Source: Verrucomicrobiaceae bacterium (GTDB lineage Bacteria; Verrucomicrobiota; Verrucomicrobiia; Verrucomicrobiales; Verrucomicrobiaceae). Taken from it: a stretch of DNA of 64,000 bases. The stretch's first letter is position 1. Every line of letters starts with the position of its first letter. The stretch spans positions 992,001-1,056,000 of the forward strand of contig JADJPM010000004.1 in assembly GCA_016713245.1 (NCBI GenBank), given 5' to 3'. Positions 59,882 through 64,000 of this stretch are shown one piece after another. Below the pieces are notes generated by a model, which was given only the letters and a program-made list of their open reading frames with translations, had not been told where the DNA came from and did no database searches. Made by a program: the position numbers and the translations under genes.

Positions 59882-60597
59882 TGACTGAAGCCATCCAGAT
59901 CGGGGAGATTTCGATTCAAGTGACCCGCAAGGCCATCAAGAACGTCCATCTCTCCGTCCATCCGCCCGAGGGACGCGTCACGCTCGTGGCACCGACTGCA
60001 ACCCGGCTCGATGTTGCCCGTGCCTACGCCATTTCCAAACTCGGGTGGATTCGCGCCCAGCAAGAAAAGCTGCGGAACCAAGCCCGTGAAAGCCCACGCA
60101 AGTTCATCGAGCGTGAAAGTCACCAAATCTGGGGCCGCCGCCATCTGATGGCCGTCAAACATGCCGATGCCAAGCCCAACGTTAGAATCGACCACAAGCG
60201 CATTACCCTGACCGTCCGCCCGGGAGCTGATGACAAGAAACGTGCTGAGGTGGTCCATGCGTGGCACAAGTCCCTGCTGCACGAAGTTGTGCCGACGATC
60301 ATCCAAAAATGGCAGCCGAAGCTCAAGGTGCATGTAGCGAGCTACTTCCTCCAACGCATGAAAACCAAGTGGGGAAGCTGCAATCACCGCGACAAGCACA
60401 TCCGCCTCAACACCGAACTGGTGAAGAAGCCGAAGGACCTGCTCGAATACGTCATCGTCCACGAAATGGTCCACCTTTTGGAACCGACTCACAGCGAACG
60501 ATTCGTAGCCCTCCTGGACAAACACTATCCGACTTGGCGCGAGGCTCGCTCTGAGCTGAATGAGCTACCATTGGCATTCGAAGAATGGAGTCGGTAA
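59881..60597 (+). CDS. YgjP-like (DUF45/WLM) zinc metallopeptidase
   Basis: The 238-residue protein has the SprT/WLM-type zinc motif VIVHEMVHLLEPTHSERF (HExxH-x8-H) preceded by MKTKWGSCNHRDKHIRLNTE. The N-terminus is beta-rich (VHLSVHPPEGRVTLVAPTAT). The ATG shares one base with the hsdR stop, so it is translationally coupled to the restriction gene. Such genes are known next to hsdR in many type I systems; how the peptidase contributes is unclear. Confidence 0.9.
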   Translation: MTEAIQIGEISIQVTRKAIKNVHLSVHPPEGRVTLVAPTATRLDVARAYAISKLGWIRAQQEKLRNQARESPRKFIERESHQIWGRRHLMAVKHADAKPNVRIDHKRITLTVRPGADDKKRAEVVHAWHKSLLHEVVPTIIQKWQPKLKVHVASYFLQRMKTKWGSCNHRDKHIRLNTELVKKPKDLLEYVIVHEMVHLLEPTHSERFVALLDKHYPTWREARSELNELPLAFEEWSR

Positions 60598-60934
60598 AAA
60601 CGCATAGGCGAGCCCATGCCTCGAAGGCCGGCATTGACCCCTCTCACATTTCAGAACAACCCGGTGCGGCTCCGGCGCGAGACTGGGAGACCATGAGATG
60701 GAGAGACTCGGAGTGGGGGGAAGACTCGGAGTGGTGAGACTGGGAGCCAAGCCCGGTGGCGACGGGCGGGGAAGACTGGGAGAGCGGCGAAGCCGCGAGA
60801 CTCCTCTTCTCATCGGCTCCTCTTCTCCAAGTCTGGCATCCAGACCGCGGGCGGGGTCGCGGTGAGCGGGAATGAACAGGATGCAATCCTGTTCCACTTT
60901 CTTTCTGTCCGGCGATCTGCCACTCTCAGGTGCT
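60598..60934. repeat. Low-complexity repeat region (GAGACTGGGAGA-type)
   Basis: Purine-rich repeats such as GAGACTGGGAGACC and GAAGACTCGGAGTGG are packed between 60680 and 60800. The 34 bases 60808-60841 recur at 61705-61738 with one mismatch. No gene is supported. Confidence 0.65.
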
Positions 60935-61300
60935 ATGCCAAGAACCCACGGAACCTTCTACTTTAAACTGACCACGGCAGGTCATCTCCTCGGCGAGTAT
61001 TCCAACCCAGGTACCCCACGGGCACGGCCGGAGTGCGCTTTCCGCGGCGACAACATCCCCAACTCAGACAGGACGTCCTTCGCAGGCACCTACATCAGCA
61101 CTTGGTTTGAGCCTGGCGAAGTCCCGGAAGCTGTGATGGCCACACTCACGATCGCAGCCAAATCCGCACCCGCCGACCCGACGACCCAGTTCACCCTGAT
61201 TTGGACTGAGGGTGCAAGCGGAAGCCCAAACGTGATGTTTCGAGGTGAGGCCATGCTCAACGACGGCATCCTGATTGGGCATTACCACTCCGATCCGTGA
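60935..61300 (+). CDS. Small beta-rich hypothetical protein
   Basis: The 121-residue product begins MPRTHGTFYFKLTTAGHLLG and contains ATLTIAAKSAPADPTTQFTL and NDGILIGHYHSDP. It looks like an all-beta cytoplasmic protein; there is no signal peptide. Several strands with aromatic ends suggest a barrel or lipocalin-like fold, as inference only. A start at 60935 is preferred to 60872. It is bracketed by repeat DNA, and no family is recognised. Confidence 0.55.
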   Translation: MPRTHGTFYFKLTTAGHLLGEYSNPGTPRARPECAFRGDNIPNSDRTSFAGTYISTWFEPGEVPEAVMATLTIAAKSAPADPTTQFTLIWTEGASGSPNVMFRGEAMLNDGILIGHYHSDP

Positions 61301-61774
61301 CCATGGCCGCTGTCCCTTGGCCTTCCTGAACCGCGAGCGGAGTCGCGGACTACTTCAACCTGAATTCGAGGCGGAGGAGGAGACGGAGGCGGAGGCAGAT
61401 GAACGAAGAACCTCTGACTTCTGCGTTCCTTGCGATCCCTTGCGGCGATCCCTGCCTTGGTCTCTGTGCTCCTCCGTGGCCTCTGTGGTGGTCCTGCCTT
61501 GAGCTGCTGATGACCAAGATGAAGGCGGAGTAGGAGACGGAGGCGGAGGCACGCTGAAGCGTGAACAACGTGCGGCTGAGCCCTGAAGTTCAAACCTCTG
61601 CGGTTATCCGAACTCTTGCGGTGGACCTGTTTGCGGTAGAACGGGCTAAAGCCCGAACTACGAACGAAGAACTGCGGACAGGAGTGTCCGCGCTCCTCTC
61701 CTCATCTCATCGGCTCCTCTTCTCCAAGTCTAGCATCCGGGCAACGGACGAGGAAGTCATTCGGCGTGAGGGGA
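61301..61774. repeat. Repeat-rich spacer before secA
   Basis: It holds a 29-base direct repeat (61369-61397 and 61523-61551, one mismatch), a CTCTGTGCTCCTCCGTGGCC stretch (about 61462) and an inverted copy of the kinase-gene repeat (61641-61667). The block 61705-61738 also occurs at 60808. No coding region is supported. Confidence 0.6.
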
Positions 61775-64000
61775 TCACGCGGTGCGGCCGCAGCACTGCT
61801 TGTACTTTTTGCCGCTGCCACAGGGGCAGGCGTCATTGCGACCGACGTTTTGGAATTTGGATAGTTTCGCGGCGGGGGTGCGCTGCGGGATGATGAGCCG
61901 GGGGCCATCGCGAGCGGGATCGGCAGGGGCTTCGGGCTCCTCTTCGACCTGTCGTTCACGGCGAGTTGGGGCACTCTCTTCGGCTCCGCCACCCGTGGTG
62001 GAGGCCTGCTGGGCCATCTGAGCGAGGAAGGCCTCGAAGGCGGCGAGCTGCTGGGTGCTGCGGAATAGATTTCCGACGACTTCGCCATTGATGTTGGTCA
62101 TCAGGCTGGAGAAGGCGGAGAAGGCTTCCTGCTTGAATTCGATGAGCGGGTCCTTTTGACCGTGGGTGCGGAGGCTGACGCCTTCTTTGAGGGCATCGAG
62201 GGCGTAGAGATGCTCCTGCCAGAGGCGGTCGATGGCGTTGAGGAGGATCATCTTTTCGATCTCCTGAAGGGCGGTGGGGTTTCCTCCCTGCACCTTCACA
62301 TCGTAGGCGTGGAGGATGCGGTCCTTGATGAACTGCACGTTGCCTTCAAAGTCGCGACCGGCGAATTCGGCTTCCTCGGCTTTGAGGCCGATGGGGAAGG
62401 TGGTGTTGATCCAGTGGATGAGGCCTTCGTAATCGGGGGTGTCGTTGGACTTCTCCTGCGGGATGAATTCAGCGAGGCGATCACGGATGCCTTTTTCGAC
62501 GGCGTCGTTGATGAGAAGGCGGGTATCGTTGCTGTTGAGCACGTCGTTGCGCCATTCATAGACGACTTCGCGCTGCTGATTCATGACGTCGTCGTATTCG
62601 AGGACGCGTTTACGCCAGACGTAGTTCCGCTGCTCGACCCGCTTCTGGGCGGTTTCGACGCTGCGATTGAGCCAGGGGTGCTGCAATTCCTCACCCTCCT
62701 TCATGCCGAAGCGTTCCATCATCTTCGTCATGCGCTCGGCGGCGCCAAAGTTGCGCATGAGGTCGTCTTCAAAGCTGAGGAAGAATTTGCTCTCACCCGG
62801 GTCGCCCTGACGGGCGGAACGTCCGCGAAGCTGGCGGTCCACGCGACGGGACTCGTGACGCTCGGTGGCGAGTACGAAGAGGCCGCCGAGCTCGGAGACG
62901 CCTTCGCCGAGTTTGATGTCCGTGCCACGACCGGCCATGTTGGTGGAGATGGTGACGGCTCCGCGATGTCCGGCACGTGCGACGATCTCGGCCTCCTGGC
63001 GGTGGTATTTCGCATTGAGGACGTTGTGGACGATCTTTTGCAGCTTCAGCATGCGTGAGACCATCTCAGAGGCCTCGACGCTGGCGGTACCGACCAGGAC
63101 GGGCTGGCCTTTGAGGTGGAGCTGCTTGATGAGCTCGATGACGGCGGTGAATTTCTCGCGGCGGGTCTTGTAGATGCTGTCGTTTTGATCGAGGCGCTTG
63201 ACCGGGCGGTTCGTCGGGATGGTGAGCACGTCGAGGCCGTAGATATCGTTGAACTCCGCGGCGTCGGTTTCAGCGGTGCCAGTCATGCCGCCGAGCTTTT
63301 GATAGAGGCGGAAGTAGTTCTGAATGGTGATGGTGGCGAGCGTCTGCGTCTCGGCGTCGATGTGGACGCCTTCCTTGGCTTCGACGGCTTGATGCAAACC
63401 ATCGCTCCAGCGGCGGCCGGGCATTTTGCGGCCCGTTTGCGCATCGACGATCATGACCTTGTTGTCTTCGACGACGTATTCGACGTCCTTTTCATACAGC
63501 GTGTAGGCACGCAGGAGCTGGCCGATCTGGTGGATGCGCTGGCCTTGATGGGAGAGGCGGTCCTGGGTCTCGTTTTTCTTCTGAATCCGCTGCTGCTCGG
63601 TGAGCGAGGTATCGCCGTCGATCTCGGAATAGATGGTGGCGATGTCCGGGAGCACGAAAGCCTCCGGCTCATCGGGGTTCAGGAAGGTGCGGCCCATTTC
63701 GCTGAGGTCGGCGTCGTGGCTTTTTTCCTCGATGGAGTAGTAGAGCTCTTCCTTGAGTTTGAAGTATTCGACCTTCTGCGTGTCTTGGTAGAGGGCGAGC
63801 TCGGCCTTTTCCATGTCGCGGCGCAGCTCGGGGTCTTCCATGCAGCGCAGGAGGGCGCGGTTCTTGGGCTGGCCGAGGTGGACTTGGAAGAGTTTTTTAC
63901 CTGCAAGGTCGTGCTCGCCCTTGGTGGCGTGTTCTTTGGCCTCGGTGATGATCTTGGTGCAAAGCGTGGTCTGGCGGCGGACGAGCTGCTCGACGAGTGG
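61775..64000 (-). CDS. secA: Preprotein translocase ATPase SecA, C-terminal part (continues beyond the window)
   Basis: The 741 visible codons contain SecA motor and crosslinking parts: GGMTGTAETDAAEFNDIYGL, VLVGTASVEASEMVSRML, TISTNMAGRGTDIKLGEGV, RRVDRQLRGRSARQGDPGES, and the long scaffold helix region LNAIDRLWQEHLYALDALKE. The C-terminus is a SEC-C zinc motif, CPCGSGKKYKQCC. The frame remains open to base 64000 (a methionine at 63841 is internal). SecA drives secreted proteins through SecYEG, which fits the many signal peptides here. Long charged segments near the left part of the visible region are typical of Verrucomicrobia and Chlamydiae SecA. Confidence 0.97.
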   Translation of the reverse strand, partial: PLVEQLVRRQTTLCTKIITEAKEHATKGEHDLAGKKLFQVHLGQPKNRALLRCMEDPELRRDMEKAELALYQDTQKVEYFKLKEELYYSIEEKSHDADLSEMGRTFLNPDEPEAFVLPDIATIYSEIDGDTSLTEQQRIQKKNETQDRLSHQGQRIHQIGQLLRAYTLYEKDVEYVVEDNKVMIVDAQTGRKMPGRRWSDGLHQAVEAKEGVHIDAETQTLATITIQNYFRLYQKLGGMTGTAETDAAEFNDIYGLDVLTIPTNRPVKRLDQNDSIYKTRREKFTAVIELIKQLHLKGQPVLVGTASVEASEMVSRMLKLQKIVHNVLNAKYHRQEAEIVARAGHRGAVTISTNMAGRGTDIKLGEGVSELGGLFVLATERHESRRVDRQLRGRSARQGDPGESKFFLSFEDDLMRNFGAAERMTKMMERFGMKEGEELQHPWLNRSVETAQKRVEQRNYVWRKRVLEYDDVMNQQREVVYEWRNDVLNSNDTRLLINDAVEKGIRDRLAEFIPQEKSNDTPDYEGLIHWINTTFPIGLKAEEAEFAGRDFEGNVQFIKDRILHAYDVKVQGGNPTALQEIEKMILLNAIDRLWQEHLYALDALKEGVSLRTHGQKDPLIEFKQEAFSAFSSLMTNINGEVVGNLFRSTQQLAAFEAFLAQMAQQASTTGGGAEESAPTRRERQVEEEPEAPADPARDGPRLIIPQRTPAAKLSKFQNVGRNDACPCGSGKKYKQCCGRTA

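Noticed and set aside
1..64000. rRNA and tRNA genes
   Set aside because: No rRNA-like conserved blocks or cloverleaf-compatible segments with a T-arm GGTTCGAATCC pattern were noticed; this was by eye, and a tRNAscan-SE run would be decisive.

Overview
The window looks like chromosome from a high-GC member of the Verrucomicrobiota, close to Verrucomicrobiaceae/Prosthecobacter. The evidence is a PSCyt1/DUF1549/DUF1553 protein, two formylglycine sulfatases with SGNH esterases, an ECF sigma factor facing a membrane Ser/Thr kinase with repeat ectodomains, a SecA ending in a SEC-C zinc motif, and many short dispersed palindromic repeats. No rRNA, tRNA or CRISPR array was seen.

Layout. 1-3.4 kb: aldehyde dehydrogenase, Uma2-type nuclease and iron alcohol dehydrogenase. 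3.4-7.6 kb, minus strand: a possible biosynthetic operon (heme-oxygenase-like diiron protein, FtsX-type permease, FeeM-like N-acyltransferase fused to a cyclic-nucleotide-binding domain) beside a PEP-CTERM gene remnant. 7.8-13.5 kb: ECF sigma factor divergent from a 1525-residue kinase, then gene debris. 13.5-20.1 kb: PotD-like binding protein, rhodanese lipoprotein, MacB-like permease, ybeY with a PgpH-like HD phosphodiesterase, phoU. 20.1-24.9 kb: secreted proteins, a repeat cluster, queF-queC, a LysM hydrolase. 25-28.4 kb: two ammonium transporters, each behind a strong sigma-54 promoter match. 28.4-31.4 kb: MBL hydrolase and leuA, which has a leucine-rich leader peptide upstream and an AT-rich internal tract.

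31.4-47.2 kb: a two-gene AAA ATPase/TPR module, the DUF1553 protein, a carbohydrate-esterase and sulfatase neighbourhood, purE, and a Lpd/MerA-like flavoprotein. 47.2-48.8 kb is an array of unrelated tandem repeats: four copies of a 167-bp unit, seven of a 7-mer, nine of a 22-mer. A DUF2726 nuclease-like gene follows it. 49.3-60.6 kb is a type I restriction-modification island (hsdM, hsdS, a zeta-type toxin pair, hsdR, a YgjP-like metalloprotease). Its hsdM is broken by an IS3-family element sitting inside an earlier repeat insertion, and again by a 7-bp tandem duplication. A second, apparently intact copy of the same IS lies just upstream. secA leaves the window at the right edge.

A theme of the window is short palindromic repeats inside or beside genes. 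They encode linkers in the kinase, an insert in HsdM, and a 64-bp element found twice. The strongest candidates for undescribed biology are the acyltransferase/cNMP/diiron cluster, the ATPase-TPR pair, the leuA leader, and the 22-bp alternating array.
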